Notes: generated by a model not told the origin, from the letters alone. Shown: positions 1-9,717, counted from the first letter of the stretch. The stretch is 64,000 nucleotides of DNA from Thraustochytrium sp. TN22 (GCA_013306675.1 JABLUY010000009.1:124001-188000); one strand, 5' to 3'. Made by a program: numbers and translations.

Positions 1-109
1 CAACTCGCCGGCTAAGCGTCGAGCGCCCGCGCCGCGTCGCAGGCTGCCGCGCGGTGAGCGTGCGGGCAGGGAGGTAGGCCGGTAGGTCGCGTCGGGCCAC
101 GCCTCGCCT

Positions 110-152
110 GGCGTGGCGTGGCGTGGCGTGGCGTGGCGTGGCGTGGCGTGGC
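110..152. repeat. GGCGT pentanucleotide repeat
   Basis: About eight perfect GGCGT units lie just upstream of the first protease gene. An ATG-like reading through them gives only a repetitive Trp-Arg-Gly-Val-Ala peptide, so I place this tract in the 5' untranslated or promoter region. Confidence 0.85.
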
Positions 153-181
153 GAGTCAGGCCAATCCGGCACGGACGATCG

Positions 182-1240
182 ATGGCCATGTCCATGCCTC
201 CCTCTTTCGCTCGCACGCCGCGCGCGGCGCTGGCGGCGCGGGCCGCGCTGCTGCTGCTGGCCATGTTAGCTGCGGCGCAGGCGCAAGCGCCGCAGACCGG
301 GATGCGGAGCTTCGAGAGCACCAACGAACTGGGCAAGGTCCTGGCTACGCCGCGTATTGTCGGTGGCGTGGCTGTCTCGCCGCTTAACTACCCGTGGATG
401 GTCAACATCATCTTCTTCGCCACACCGACGTCGGGCTCCATCTGCGGCGGCAGCTACCTGGGCTCGGCCAGCAGCACGTCGCACTTCTTCCTCACCGCGG
501 CGCACTGCACCGTGAATGCTGACGATGCCCTTGAAATTCAGGTCGCCTTCAACCTGGACGACTACCAGTTGAGCGCGACGGACAAGGACGCCTTCGGCTT
601 CTATGAGGACCCCACCATCTATGACCACCCCTCCTTCCACGATTTCCCTGCTGCGCTTGTCAATGATGTGTCCATCATCGAGATGAAGGACAATTACGCC
701 ACGTCTAGCCTGCCCACCCCCGTTGCTCTTGCCGTCGAAGACAGCTCGCTTCCCGACGGCACTGCCGTGCACGTCATTGGCTACGGCGCCATTGCCGAAG
801 ACGATGAGTCCAACTCGGGGCTGCGCTCCGTTTATGTCAACGTCACCAACATTGATGACTGCGCCGCGGCGTACACCACGACCTTAATCCGCGAGTCTAC
901 GCATGTGTGTGCCGCTGCCTCCGGCAAGGACAGCTGCCAGGGCGACTCGGGCGGCCCTCTCTTCGTCACGCAAGAAGGCCTGGACATCCAGGTCGGCATC
1001 GTCTCCTTCGGCAACGGCTGTGCCGAGCCGGGCTATCCGGGCGTCTACACGCGCGTGGCCGGCTACACCGACTACATCATGTCCATCTTCCCGGGCGCCA
1101 CCTTCGCCAACGGCACCGACAACGTCTACACGATGGACCCCTACTCCATTTCGGATGAGCCCTCATCCGCGCCCGCCCTGGGCCTTTCCTCGGCCCCGCT
1201 CGCGACCCTGCTCGCCCTCGCGGCCCTCGTTGCGAACTGA
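182..1240 (+). CDS. Trypsin-like serine protease (S1), secreted, possibly membrane-anchored
   Basis: S1-family endopeptidase of 352 aa. I start it at the ATG at 182, because upstream in-frame codons are only the GGCGT repeat, and this start is followed by a typical signal peptide with a Leu/Ala-rich core (about residues 15-37). The mature N-terminus follows RIVGG. The catalytic triad is visible: His108 in LTAAHC, Asp162 in NDVSII and Ser256 in GDSGGP. Asp six residues before the serine (KDSCQGDSGGP) is the S1-pocket Asp of trypsin, so cleavage after Arg or Lys is expected. The C-terminus ends in a Ser/Pro/Ala linker and a short hydrophobic tail without a basic stop, as in GPI-anchor signals; this is inference. 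The gene is followed in tandem by a second S1 protease. Extracellular digestion is the likely role. Confidence 0.9.
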   Translation: MAMSMPPSFARTPRAALAARAALLLLAMLAAAQAQAPQTGMRSFESTNELGKVLATPRIVGGVAVSPLNYPWMVNIIFFATPTSGSICGGSYLGSASSTSHFFLTAAHCTVNADDALEIQVAFNLDDYQLSATDKDAFGFYEDPTIYDHPSFHDFPAALVNDVSIIEMKDNYATSSLPTPVALAVEDSSLPDGTAVHVIGYGAIAEDDESNSGLRSVYVNVTNIDDCAAAYTTTLIRESTHVCAAASGKDSCQGDSGGPLFVTQEGLDIQVGIVSFGNGCAEPGYPGVYTRVAGYTDYIMSIFPGATFANGTDNVYTMDPYSISDEPSSAPALGLSSAPLATLLALAALVAN

Positions 1241-1826
1241 TTCGCTCGTGCCCATGATCTTTTTGTCACGGAACGTTAGGCCCAGCTACTAGCGTGGTAG
1301 CCTCTAGCTAGCTAGCTAGAGCTAGCTACCTACCTAGAGAGTAGCGCCCGCAAGCATGAGCCGCCATGCCAGCGTCGTTCCTTCTGACAGCTGCATTTCG
1401 CTCTTGCCCGAGCCTTCGCTCGTGCCCATGATCTTTTGTCAATAATTAAGCGCCAGCAAACATGAGCCGCCACGCCGGCGTCGTTCCTTCTGACCGTTGC
1501 ATCTCGTTCTTGCCGAGCCTTCTCTTCTCCGGCTCCTCACGCTGCCTCGCGCCCGGCTGCCTCGCGCTGGCCGCCAGCTCGCCGCGGTACCGCTCGCCCT
1601 CAGTGGTCTCACTCACTGTCCAGTGCCTGCGGCCGCTTCCGTCCGCAGCGTAACCAGCGGGCTGCGAGTCAGCGCCGCACGCGCCGCGCCGGCATTCGCG
1701 CGGCCGCGGCGCGGCTCGCGGCGCGCTGCGCGCGGCGGAGTCGGGCGGGCCGGCGGCAGACGCGCTGCGGAGGGCCCGGTGGCGCGAGCGCAGCGGCCCG
1801 GGCGAGGCGGAGAGACGGAGACGAGG
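1241..1826. repeat. Intergenic region with a duplicated flank between the two proteases
   Basis: A segment beginning near 1242 (ttcgctcgtgcccatgatct) recurs near 1417. The sequence around 1350-1410 (gcaagcatgagccgccatgc, then a stretch containing cgtcgttccttctga) recurs with a few changes at about 1451-1520. The two copies are about 100-175 bp apart and imperfect, as expected of an old tandem duplication. The GC-rich 1600-1826 part is probably the promoter and 5' untranslated region of the second protease gene. A CTAGCTAG-rich stretch lies at 1300-1340. Confidence 0.65.
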
Positions 1827-2996
1827 ATGGAGGCCCGCGGCGGCCCGCTGAGCCTGAGGAGGCTGCTCGTCACGGCCGCGGTCGGCGCGAGCGTGGCGGC
1901 GGCGCACGTGGGCGCGAGCGGCGAGGCCAGCACGCGCATCGTGGGCGGGGTCGTCACGTCCCCGCTGGAGATGCCGTACATGGCGGTGCTCCTCGTCAGG
2001 GGAACCAGCGGCGGCCTTTCGCTGTGCGGCGGGTCCTACATTGGGTCCACGGACGACCTCGCGGAACACTACTTCCTCACCGCGGCGCACTGCGTGCCGG
2101 CCGAAACCACCGTCAGCATGCAGGTGGGGCTCTACTTTGACTCCGTCGGCTACGACGAGGACGGTATCGTTCTCGAGTCTTTCGACCCGGCGCTTGACCT
2201 CTTCGTACACCCAGACTACGAGGAGACCACCACCGAGACCACCAGCCTCTACACGAACGTCAACGACATCGCTATCGTGCGCCTCACGGACGGCGCGCCT
2301 GAGCGGGCGCTGCCGGACCCCGTCCTGCTGCAGGCCCCCTCCAAGCTCAAGGCCGGCTCGCCCGCCATCGTCGCGGGCTATGGCGTGCTCAGCGAGGGCG
2401 GCAAGAGCGACTTCGCGCTCCGCACCGCCGATGTCAACTTTGTGAGCAATAAGACTTGCGTCACCGAGAGCGAGGGCCTCTTCGCCATCGACCCCTCCGT
2501 GCACCTGTGCGCCGCGGCCCCTGGCCGCGACAGTTGCCAGGGCGACTCGGGCGGCCCTCTCGTCGTCCGCCACGACGGCCTCGACGACCTGCAGGTTGGT
2601 ATCGTCTCCTTCGGCTACGGCTGCGCGCGCGCCAATGCGCCAGGCGTCTACACGCGCGTTGCCACGTACCGGGACTTCATCCTCGGCGTCTTTCCCAACG
2701 CCACCTTTGCCATCGAGACGCCCTCGCCAACCCAAACGCCCACCACGCCGGTGCCCACCGCACTGCCGACGATCGGGCCCACCGCTTTTGTGGAGCTCTC
2801 CCTTTTCACCTCCACTGCGACCGAGGCACCTGTGCCTTCGGTCCACCCGGACCAAGACGCCGGTGAGGGCGGCGGCGCGGACTTCGCCTCGGCCGCGGTT
2901 TTGCAAGGCTCGCCCGCGCCTGCCCTTCGCTCCACATTGGCGGCGCCGGCCACGGCCCTGCTCGTCCTCGCCGCCTCTCTTCAAGTTCTCCGATAG
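1827..2996 (+). CDS. Trypsin-like serine protease (S1), tandem paralogue
   Basis: S1 protease of 389 aa, same architecture as its upstream neighbour. The ATG at 1827 is chosen because it is directly followed by an Arg-Arg plus hydrophobic signal peptide; codons upstream are low-complexity GC-rich sequence. The activation site is RIVGG near residue 37. Triad: His88 (LTAAHC), Asp147 (NDIAIV), Ser241 (GDSGGP), with the trypsin-type pocket Asp at GRDSCQGD. After the protease domain comes a Thr/Pro-rich stalk (about residues 290-340) and a hydrophobic C-terminal tail ending in VLR, which suggests a stalked, GPI-like anchored surface protease. Tandem duplication with the gene at 182 is supported by similar sequence and shared flanking repeats. 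Confidence 0.9.
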   Translation: MEARGGPLSLRRLLVTAAVGASVAAAHVGASGEASTRIVGGVVTSPLEMPYMAVLLVRGTSGGLSLCGGSYIGSTDDLAEHYFLTAAHCVPAETTVSMQVGLYFDSVGYDEDGIVLESFDPALDLFVHPDYEETTTETTSLYTNVNDIAIVRLTDGAPERALPDPVLLQAPSKLKAGSPAIVAGYGVLSEGGKSDFALRTADVNFVSNKTCVTESEGLFAIDPSVHLCAAAPGRDSCQGDSGGPLVVRHDGLDDLQVGIVSFGYGCARANAPGVYTRVATYRDFILGVFPNATFAIETPSPTQTPTTPVPTALPTIGPTAFVELSLFTSTATEAPVPSVHPDQDAGEGGGADFASAAVLQGSPAPALRSTLAAPATALLVLAASLQVLR

Positions 2997-3230
2997 CAAG
3001 TGAGTCTTTGCTGCCCGTGAGCGGCCACCCTGCACTGCAAAGCAACCGCGCAGCCTCGCCTCACGCTGACCCCTATGACCTTTGATCTCTTCCACGATGA
3101 ATGACATCTGACATTTATAATAACACCAATGTCGGCGACCTCTGGCAGGTTTGCGGAACGATCATCGACGCGATGCGGTGCTCGCGATGCTCCGGCTCGG
3201 AGCCGAGGCTGCCGCCGTCGCGCTCGCCGT

Positions 3231-3281
<51 letters not shown>

Positions 3282-3645
3282 CTGCCTGTCTATCGGACTC
3301 GGAGGCGGATTCGCGCACGATCCGCGGCTGTTCCGTCGCCTGGCCGCCAGTCGCGCGCCCGGGCTGACCAGATTGGCATCGCCAGGGAACTCCAAAACCA
3401 GTCAGCCAGCCAGTCCATCGGCGGCGGCGGCGGCGGCAGCAGCGGCGTAGCGCGCAGGCGGGCAGGCGGGCGCTCGCGCTCGCGCTCTTCCCGCGACCCG
3501 GCGGCGCGCGGCGTACGGCGCGCGCGAGGCGGACGGCAGCGGCGAACGCGCGGGTCCTCTCTCTCGCTTTCTCTCTCTCTCCTTCTTCTCTCGCGCGTGG
3601 TCCTTGGCGGCGGCAGACGCGGCGGACGCGCACCGCGCAGCAGCC
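2997..3645. other. Intergenic region upstream of eIF6 with repeats
   Basis: No gene is supported here. It holds a (TGCC)n tetranucleotide tract at 3231-3287, a (CGG) tract at 3421-3448, and a strong pyrimidine-rich stretch at 3556-3600 (CT and CTT runs) just before the eIF6 start, which may be a core promoter or leader element. Open frames through the TGCC tract are repeat artefacts. Confidence 0.7.
3231..3287. repeat. (TGCC)n microsatellite
   Basis: About 14 nearly perfect TGCC units. Because four is not a multiple of three, it reads as Cys-Leu-Pro-Ala in every + frame, which produces spurious open frames on both strands. Confidence 0.95.
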
Positions 3646-4461
3646 ATGGCGAACCGCGTGCAGTTCGAGAACAACAATGAGGTGGGCGTCTTCGCGCGCC
3701 TGACCAACTCGTACGCGCTGGTGTGCCAGGGCAGCTCCGAGGGCTTCTACTCGGTCTTTGAGTCGGAGCTGGCCGACCAGATCCCGGTCATTCACGCGTC
3801 CGTGGCCGACTGCCGCTTCCTGGGCCGTGTCACCGTGGGCAACCGCAACGGCCTGCTGCTGCCCAACAGCTGCTCGGACCGCGAGCTGCAGCACATCCGC
3901 AACGCGCTGCCTGACCGCGTCGTCGTGCAGCGCGTCGAGGAGCGCCTCTCCGCACTCGGCAACTGCATCGCCACCAACGACCACGTCGCGCTCGTGCACA
4001 CCGACCTCGACCGCGAGACCGAGGACATCATCGCCGACGTCCTCGGCGTCGAGGTCTTCCGCCAGACCATCGCCGGCAACGCGCTCGTCGGCAGCTACTG
4101 CGTCTTCACCAACCAGGGCGGCATGGTGCACCCCAAGACCTCCACCGAGGACCTCGAGGAGCTCTCCTCGCTGCTGCAGGTCCCGCTCGTCGCCGGTACC
4201 GTGAACCGCGGCTCCGACGTCCTGGGCGCCGGCCTCATCGCCAACGACTGGTCTGCCTTTTGCGGCGCCGACACCACCTCCACCGAGCTCTCGGTCATTG
4301 AGTCCATCTTCAAGCTCGACGGCACCATGGCCGCCCCATCAAGGCCAGGCGCTGCCGTCGGCGCCTCGGCCGCCACCTCTGCCGGCCCCTCGGCCGACGC
4401 CATGGCCAAGTCTACTGTTTCGGCCGACATTCGCGCCTCCATCATCGACACCATGACCTAA
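3646..4461 (+). CDS. EIF6: Eukaryotic translation initiation factor 6
   Basis: eIF6 binds the 60S ribosomal subunit, prevents premature joining with 40S, and acts in late nucleolar/cytoplasmic 60S maturation. The 271-aa product begins [20 protein letters not shown], close to the family N-terminus, and keeps the family blocks [14 protein letters not shown] (about residue 60), [11 protein letters not shown] (about 105), [17 protein letters not shown] (about 150) and [12 protein letters not shown] (about 200). The family is usually about 245 aa; here there is an Ala/Ser-rich C-terminal extension of some 35 residues. The single exon starts at an ATG with purine at -3 and G at +4. Confidence 0.97.
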   Translation: MANRVQFENNNEVGVFARLTNSYALVCQGSSEGFYSVFESELADQIPVIHASVADCRFLGRVTVGNRNGLLLPNSCSDRELQHIRNALPDRVVVQRVEERLSALGNCIATNDHVALVHTDLDRETEDIIADVLGVEVFRQTIAGNALVGSYCVFTNQGGMVHPKTSTEDLEELSSLLQVPLVAGTVNRGSDVLGAGLIANDWSAFCGADTTSTELSVIESIFKLDGTMAAPSRPGAAVGASAATSAGPSADAMAKSTVSADIRASIIDTMT

Positions 4462-4671
4462 ATACGTTGTCCTCGTGTGGGACAGACGCGCTCAGGGCGC
4501 CTTTTGATGCGCATGCAACCAGGGTGCGAGCGAGGGCGAGAGGCTACCCTCTTGTGTGCAAGCTTTGCTGTTGCGCATGCGTGCGTGCGTGCGTGAGTGA
4601 GTGAGTGAGTGACAATGATTGACCTGGACTGCCTGACAGTGAATGGAGGTGACACGCACGATGTCAGCCAA

Positions 4672-4700
4672 GACAGACAGACAGACAGACAGACAGACAG
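4672..4700. repeat. (ACAG)n microsatellite
   Basis: Seven ACAG units, followed by interrupted copies (for example gacagacagacactggcaac) to about 4765. Confidence 0.9.
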
Positions 4701-4903
4701 GCAAACCGTAACCGACCGAAAGACAGCCAGACACTGGCAGACAGACAGACACTGGCAACAGACAGACAGACATTTTGCTTGTTCTTGTTCTATTTTGGGG
4801 GCGGAAAAGGATGATAAACCCGATGTCAGCCAAGACAAGACAGGCACGTTCCTCGCAACTCGTCCTCGCTCTTTGAAATCTATCCACCAATGCCCTTCAC
4901 TGC

Positions 4904-4947
4904 GTCTCGTCTCGTCTCGTCTCGTCACGGTCTCGTCTCGTCTCGTG
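4904..4947. repeat. (TCTCG)n pentanucleotide repeat
   Basis: Two runs of TCTCG separated by one imperfect unit, about 90 bp upstream of the next gene's coding start region. Confidence 0.9.
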
Positions 4948-5076
4948 GCGCTTTTTTACTTCCTCTGGCGGCAGTGCACAGGCACGTGCCGCTCTTTGCA
5001 CTCTGGCCAAAAGACGAACTCGAGCGCTGTGCCACACCGCACCGCAACGCGACACGCAGCGCCGCGCGTGGCCATC

Positions 5077-7590
5077 ATGGCGGCGCGTCTACGCGCGTTG
5101 TTGACCGCGGCCGTGGCCCTGAGCAGCTTGCCGGGCACGCTCCTCGGCGCCCAGCTCGTGGTCCTGGAGGCTCCACATGGCAGTCTCGGCGGCATTCGGG
5201 CAGAGCGCAGGCTCGAAGGCCGCGTCCGCGCGCTCGCGGAGGCGAGCGGCGCAGCCTTTCGCCGCGTCACGGATGCCTCGCAGCCCGTGCCCGCCGATCC
5301 CCACGCCGCGAACGTGCAGGTGCTCGTGCTGTCATGGGACGACTCTCGCGCCAGGGCCGTGTGCGAGGCGGCCGAGACCGTGACGGGGGACGCCGCGCTG
5401 CAGAGCGCCGAGGTGCTCGACGGCTTTGCCCTGTGCTGGGGTCGCACCAAGGTCGCCATCGGCATCGACACCGAGCAGCAGGTGGACGCCGCGGCACTCG
5501 TGGCGCTGCCCAATCGCACAGCGGACGGCGGGCGATGCGCGCTTGCGCCCTTGTACGCCGGCTATGCGATGCTGGAGCGCCTCGGCGCGCACTTCCTCCG
5601 ACCCATGCGCGCCCATACAGGCACACTGAGCGAGACGGACGTCGAGGCGCTCGCCAGCGCGCCCGGCGCCGAGGCAAATCGGCCACGCTGGCCCGTGCGC
5701 GCCTGGCACTACCACACCATGCACCCGGTGGAGCTCATCAACGTGCTCAACGGCTGGGGCAAGACCGGCCCGTGGGACGAGGCGGGGTTCCAGGAGCTCC
5801 TGGGCCCGTACGAGGATGTTCTCGAGTGGCTCGTGGCGCAGCGCCAGAACGGCTTCGAGTTCGCCCTGCTCCGTCACGACGGCTGGCGCGACTTTGTGTA
5901 CGCGCCGGAGCGCCAGCGCCGCCTGCGCGTGCTCACGGACCTCGCGCACGAGTACTGCCTGCAAATGGGCATTGACGCGCCGCTCGTCTTCAAGCAGCAG
6001 CACGCCCTGCCGCTCATCCCGCGCGTGCTGGCCTCGCACGCCTCGCAGACGCAGCAGCTTCACAAGAGCATCGACTGGCTCGCGGCCACTGGCATCGACT
6101 TCCTCGGCACCGAGAGCGGGCTCAGCGAGTTCACCAAGCCGAGCTGCGCCGACATGCTGCGCTGGATGGACGAGGCCACCCGCTACGCGGACGAGCGCCA
6201 CGGCTTGCGCGTGCTCATCAAGTGCCACTGCTCCACGGGTCAGGTCTGCAGCGACGCCAGCATGGGCGGCATCAACTTCAACTTCTTGCCGCAGCTCGCC
6301 ACGCCCAGGCTCGTCGTGGCACCGCACACTGTGCAGTTCTACGCGCTCGACGACCCGACCCCGGGTGTCTATGGGAATCGCGACTTCTCCGCCATGCGCG
6401 ACTGGATGTTCGCACAGGCGCGCACCGGCCGCGACGTCGTGTACTACCCGGAAACCGAGTACTGGGTCGACTTCGACTCGCCGGTGCCGCTTTTCTTGCC
6501 CGTCTACGCACAGGCGCGCTTCCACGACCTCCACCTCGCCGCGGCGGAAGAGGAGAAAGACCCGACCGCCGCTATCCGTGGCCAGATGTTCTTCGACTCC
6601 GGCTTCGAGTGGGGCTATTGGCTCAACTCCGTCATCACGGCGCGCGCCGCCTACGACCCGTTGCGAGACGTTGCGCTGCGCGACGGCGAGCCCGCCGCCT
6701 TTCGCGCCATGCTGCAGCGCCTTGTGACGCGCCACGTCAAGGGCGGCGACAGCACCGGCCTCGTCGCCGACCGCCTGGCGCGCCTCGCCGACCTCATGCA
6801 TGAGCTCATGGTCGACGCTGGCGGCCCGGATGGCGCCGCCGGCAACCGCACCGTGAACGCCTACCTTGCCGGCTACAGCACGCTCACCGACATTGGCACC
6901 TTCAACGAACACACCACCGTGACCAGCGTGCGCGTCGCCTTCTCGCGCATCGTGCACGAGCCGTCAGCGCGCGAGTTCTACTCCAGAGAGGTGCGCCCGC
7001 TGCTGGAGCGCTTTGAGTCCGAGGCGGGCGCCCACCTGACCGCCTTGGCCGCCCTCCGCGGCGACAGCATCATGGACGAGCTCCTCGACGCGCTTGAGAT
7101 CACCCTCTGCCGCTCGCGCCAGGTGCGCAGCCTCTACGAGTTCCTCGCCACGGGCGACCCGACGGCTCTCAGTGCGGCGCGTCGGGCGCTCGACGACGCC
7201 CACGTCATCGTGCGCCGCCGCGAAGCTGACTACGCCACCTCGCTCGACGCCGTTCGCTCCTGGCGCGTCAACCCGACCTCCTACAAGTACGGTTACCTCT
7301 GGACGGTCTCCACGCTCTACTACTGGTTCCGGGACGAGGCTAGTGCGCAGATCTCGCGCCGTGGCGGCCATGTTTCGCCCTGCTTCCGCAATAAGGACAA
7401 CCTGATCGAGGAGCTCATTGACTTTTCTGGCGCGGCCGCGGTTTCGTGGACCACCGAGCACATCCGCGGCCTTTTCCGCAACGTCCCGCTCGTGCACGAG
7501 CTCACCGACTGCTTCAACTCGCCGGGCGACGGATTCGGGCCCTTTGAGCACCTCGAGGTCTCGACGGACGGCACCACGGCCGAGCTCTAG
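5077..7590 (+). CDS. Secreted protein of glycosidase-like appearance, unassigned
   Basis: 837-aa product. The ATG at 5077 is taken because a clear signal peptide follows (MAARLRALLTAAVALSSLPG, then LLGA). Residues about 40-170 look like the alpha/beta N-terminal domain found before some TIM-barrel glycosidases (GH20/GH67 type): a segment such as YAGYAMLERLGAHFLRP resembles the helix of that fold. The middle part (about 200-560) has spaced aromatic/acidic motifs of barrel strands, for example GIDFLGTESGLSEF, VVYYPETEYWVDFD and FFDSGFEWGYWLNS. The C-terminal part is helical. I cannot name a family or catalytic residues with certainty. NRT sequons fit an extracellular or lumenal location. Single exon. 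Confidence 0.55.
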   Translation: MAARLRALLTAAVALSSLPGTLLGAQLVVLEAPHGSLGGIRAERRLEGRVRALAEASGAAFRRVTDASQPVPADPHAANVQVLVLSWDDSRARAVCEAAETVTGDAALQSAEVLDGFALCWGRTKVAIGIDTEQQVDAAALVALPNRTADGGRCALAPLYAGYAMLERLGAHFLRPMRAHTGTLSETDVEALASAPGAEANRPRWPVRAWHYHTMHPVELINVLNGWGKTGPWDEAGFQELLGPYEDVLEWLVAQRQNGFEFALLRHDGWRDFVYAPERQRRLRVLTDLAHEYCLQMGIDAPLVFKQQHALPLIPRVLASHASQTQQLHKSIDWLAATGIDFLGTESGLSEFTKPSCADMLRWMDEATRYADERHGLRVLIKCHCSTGQVCSDASMGGINFNFLPQLATPRLVVAPHTVQFYALDDPTPGVYGNRDFSAMRDWMFAQARTGRDVVYYPETEYWVDFDSPVPLFLPVYAQARFHDLHLAAAEEEKDPTAAIRGQMFFDSGFEWGYWLNSVITARAAYDPLRDVALRDGEPAAFRAMLQRLVTRHVKGGDSTGLVADRLARLADLMHELMVDAGGPDGAAGNRTVNAYLAGYSTLTDIGTFNEHTTVTSVRVAFSRIVHEPSAREFYSREVRPLLERFESEAGAHLTALAALRGDSIMDELLDALEITLCRSRQVRSLYEFLATGDPTALSAARRALDDAHVIVRRREADYATSLDAVRSWRVNPTSYKYGYLWTVSTLYYWFRDEASAQISRRGGHVSPCFRNKDNLIEELIDFSGAAAVSWTTEHIRGLFRNVPLVHELTDCFNSPGDGFGPFEHLEVSTDGTTAEL

Positions 7591-7785
7591 CTGGAGCGGT
7601 GCCTCCCAAGCCTCGTCCTTGCCGCCGCCGCCGCCGCAGCCGGCCTGCCTGCCTGCTTGCCTGAGCCACGAACCAAGTGAGCTAGCTAGCTGCTCGCCGC
7701 GACGCGCATTCGTTTTGACCTCCGCGTCTCTTTTTTGTTTTGTATGCCCTCGCTCAACCTTCGTCTCTTTCTTTCCTTTTTTACA
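7591..7785. other. Convergent intergenic region
   Basis: 195 bp between the convergent glycosidase-like gene and the TauE/SafE gene. It contains a short GCC run, a CCTG-rich stretch and T-rich tracts (7730-7785) that may serve 3' end formation. No gene. Confidence 0.6.
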
Positions 7786-8757
7786 TCATGCAAAGATCAG
7801 CGAGCGGAGGCCGAGCCCGCCTATGACGACGCCGAAGCAGGTCTTGAGTGTGCGCTCCGGGACGATGACGGCAAGCTCGCCCCCAAGAAAACTACCGAGG
7901 ATGGTGCCTAGCACGACCGGCAGCGCAAGGCGCGGCTGCAGGTGACCGAGGCGAAAGTGCTCCCGCGTGCCGAGCATCGATGGCAGGAGCATGGCGGCTA
8001 GACTCGTGCCGAGGATCGTGTGGTGATCGTACGGAGTGCAGGCCGTGAGGCCGGCAGTCATGAGCACGCCGCCGCCGATGCCCAGAAACCCCGAGGCCAG
8101 GCCCACGATGCTGCCAAGACCGAAGAGCCCAGCATACTTGGCCGCGACTGCGGCGTCGCTCGAGGTGCCGGCCGCGACGCCCGCCTCGGCCTCGGCGCCG
8201 CCCTCCGGCTTGGCGCCCATGTCCTTGCCGACCGAGCTCATGTACGCCATGAACTCGTCGCGGAGGCCTACAACCGGCGCGGCGCAAACCATGAGCATGC
8301 CCATGGCCCGCTTCAGCGTCCTAGGCGTCACGGCGCTCGTGAGCCGCGCGCCGAAGCCCACCGTAAGGATGGCGCCTAGCGCCATGGGCGCCGCAGCCAT
8401 CGGGTCCAGAGCACCGTTGCGCATGAAGCTGATGGAGCTGCCAAACGAGGTCGCCGCCACGGCGGCAAGGCTCGTGGCGTGCGCCTGGTGCTGCGAGAAC
8501 TTGGCCACGCCCGTGAGCAGCGGCACCACCACAAAGCCACCGCCCATGCCCATGAGGCTGCCGGCGGCGCCGCCCGTGGCGCCCACGGCGGCCAGCACGG
8601 CCCAGTTCGTGCTCTGCTGCTGGCTCTGCGCCTGCGCCTGCTGCGCCTTGGGCGCGCTCTTGGCGCAGAGCGCGCGCTGCCGCGCCAGGCCGCTCGTCGA
8701 GGGTGCCCAAGGCGCACTCCGCACAGCCAGCGGCACCGTACGCCGCGCGCCGAGCAT
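7786..8757 (-). CDS. TauE/SafE family anion exporter with organelle-type presequence
   Basis: Membrane permease of the TauE/SafE (sulfite/organosulfonate exporter) family, 323 aa. After a 45-residue N-terminus rich in Arg, Ser, Ala and Gln (MLGARRTVPLAVRSAPWAPS...) come about eight hydrophobic segments in two related halves, each starting with the family's glycine motif: GMGGGFVVVPLL near residue 70 and GIGGGVLMTAGL near 225. The Arg-rich, acid-poor N-terminus resembles a mitochondrial or plastid transit peptide, so an organelle inner membrane is likely; that is inference. The substrate (sulfite, sulfonate or another small anion) cannot be read from sequence. Starts at the ATG at 8757. Confidence 0.85.
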   Translation of the reverse strand: MLGARRTVPLAVRSAPWAPSTSGLARQRALCAKSAPKAQQAQAQSQQQSTNWAVLAAVGATGGAAGSLMGMGGGFVVVPLLTGVAKFSQHQAHATSLAAVAATSFGSSISFMRNGALDPMAAAPMALGAILTVGFGARLTSAVTPRTLKRAMGMLMVCAAPVVGLRDEFMAYMSSVGKDMGAKPEGGAEAEAGVAAGTSSDAAVAAKYAGLFGLGSIVGLASGFLGIGGGVLMTAGLTACTPYDHHTILGTSLAAMLLPSMLGTREHFRLGHLQPRLALPVVLGTILGSFLGGELAVIVPERTLKTCFGVVIGGLGLRSLIFA

Positions 8758-9585
8758 CCTCTCCTCTCCTGCGCCGCGCCGCTGCGTCTCTGAGTCGGCC
8801 TGCGCGACGGAGTTCAGGTTTTGCCCGTGCTTTCGCTGTGAGCCGGGATGGCAATGGTCCGAGGAAGGGACGCCGATGTCCAGACACAGACAGACAGAGA
8901 GACAGAGAGAAACAGATACTCACGCCGCAAGACCTGGCCAAGCCTGATCAGGATGGTTCAAGGCCACGGAGAGACTCGCTGTCAAACAGTGTGCAAGCAC
9001 GCAAGCTCTGGCAATGCCTGGGTCTAGCCGAGACGTCCAATGAAGAGAGCAAAAGAGAGCAGCTCGCACGCCGAGACAAGTACAAGCCCAAGATCCTGCG
9101 CTCCTTTTCGAGCGCCTCGCACTCGGCCTCGCTTCGTCCCATGGTGCTGCATTCGCTGCTCCACTCGCTAGCGAGCTAGGCAGCTGCTGTCGCTGCACCT
9201 CTTGCTGCGCTCTGCTCCCACTCCTGCTCGTGCTCGTGCTCGTGCTCCTGCCGACGCTGGTGCTGCCGGGCGTCAGCATCTCCCCTGTCACTGCCCCGTC
9301 ATGGCAGCGCCAGCGCCAGCGCCAGCGCCAGTGCCGAGCCTCTGCCTCAAGTTCTCCTCGTCGCGGGCGGAGTCGTCGTTGGCGCCCACGCCCTGCTCGC
9401 GCTGCTGCACGCTGACGCTCAGCATGGTGAGTCAGCTCGCGCAGCCCGAACGAGCAGCTAGCTAGCTCATGCGCCGCGCGGCAGCGGCGTCGCGGCCGCC
9501 GTCAGCGCGACGAGGCGAGCGGGCGGCCGCAGAGCAGCGGACGTCTCGGCGGGCGAGGACGGTCGCGTGGAGCTGGGATGCAGCA

Positions 9586-9623
9586 TGGGTGGATGGATGG
9601 ATGGATGATGGATGGATGGATGC
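9586..9623. repeat. (GGAT)n microsatellite
   Basis: GGAT units with one deletion (atggatgatgg) in the middle, about 190 bp upstream of the SPRY gene start. Confidence 0.9.
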
Positions 9624-9680
9624 GCATGGCGCGCAAGGCGGCCACGCGCGCGCGCACGGCGGCGCGCGGCAAAGCGGGAT

Positions 9681-9686
9681 CGCGGC

Positions 9687-9717
<31 letters not shown>

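Larger units (their letters stand above)
4462..5076. other. Intergenic region with several microsatellites
   Basis: No gene supported. It contains GTGC and GTGA tracts near 4575-4613, (ACAG)n at 4672-4700 with related degenerate copies to 4765, and (TCTCG)n at 4904-4947. The last 130 bp before 5077 is presumably the promoter of the next gene. Confidence 0.7.

Noticed and set aside
1446-3107. Long minus-strand open frame opposite the second protease
   Set aside because: Arg/Gly/Ala-rich with no domain; the + strand frame has a full trypsin fold and catalytic triad.
3101-4131. Open frames through the TGCC tract and antisense to eIF6
   Set aside because: Repeat translation (Cys-Leu-Pro-Ala) and a GC-driven shadow of eIF6.
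5332-6957. 541-codon minus-strand frame
   Set aside because: Antisense to the secreted protein gene; Val/Ala/Arg/His-rich composition typical of shadows in GC-rich DNA.
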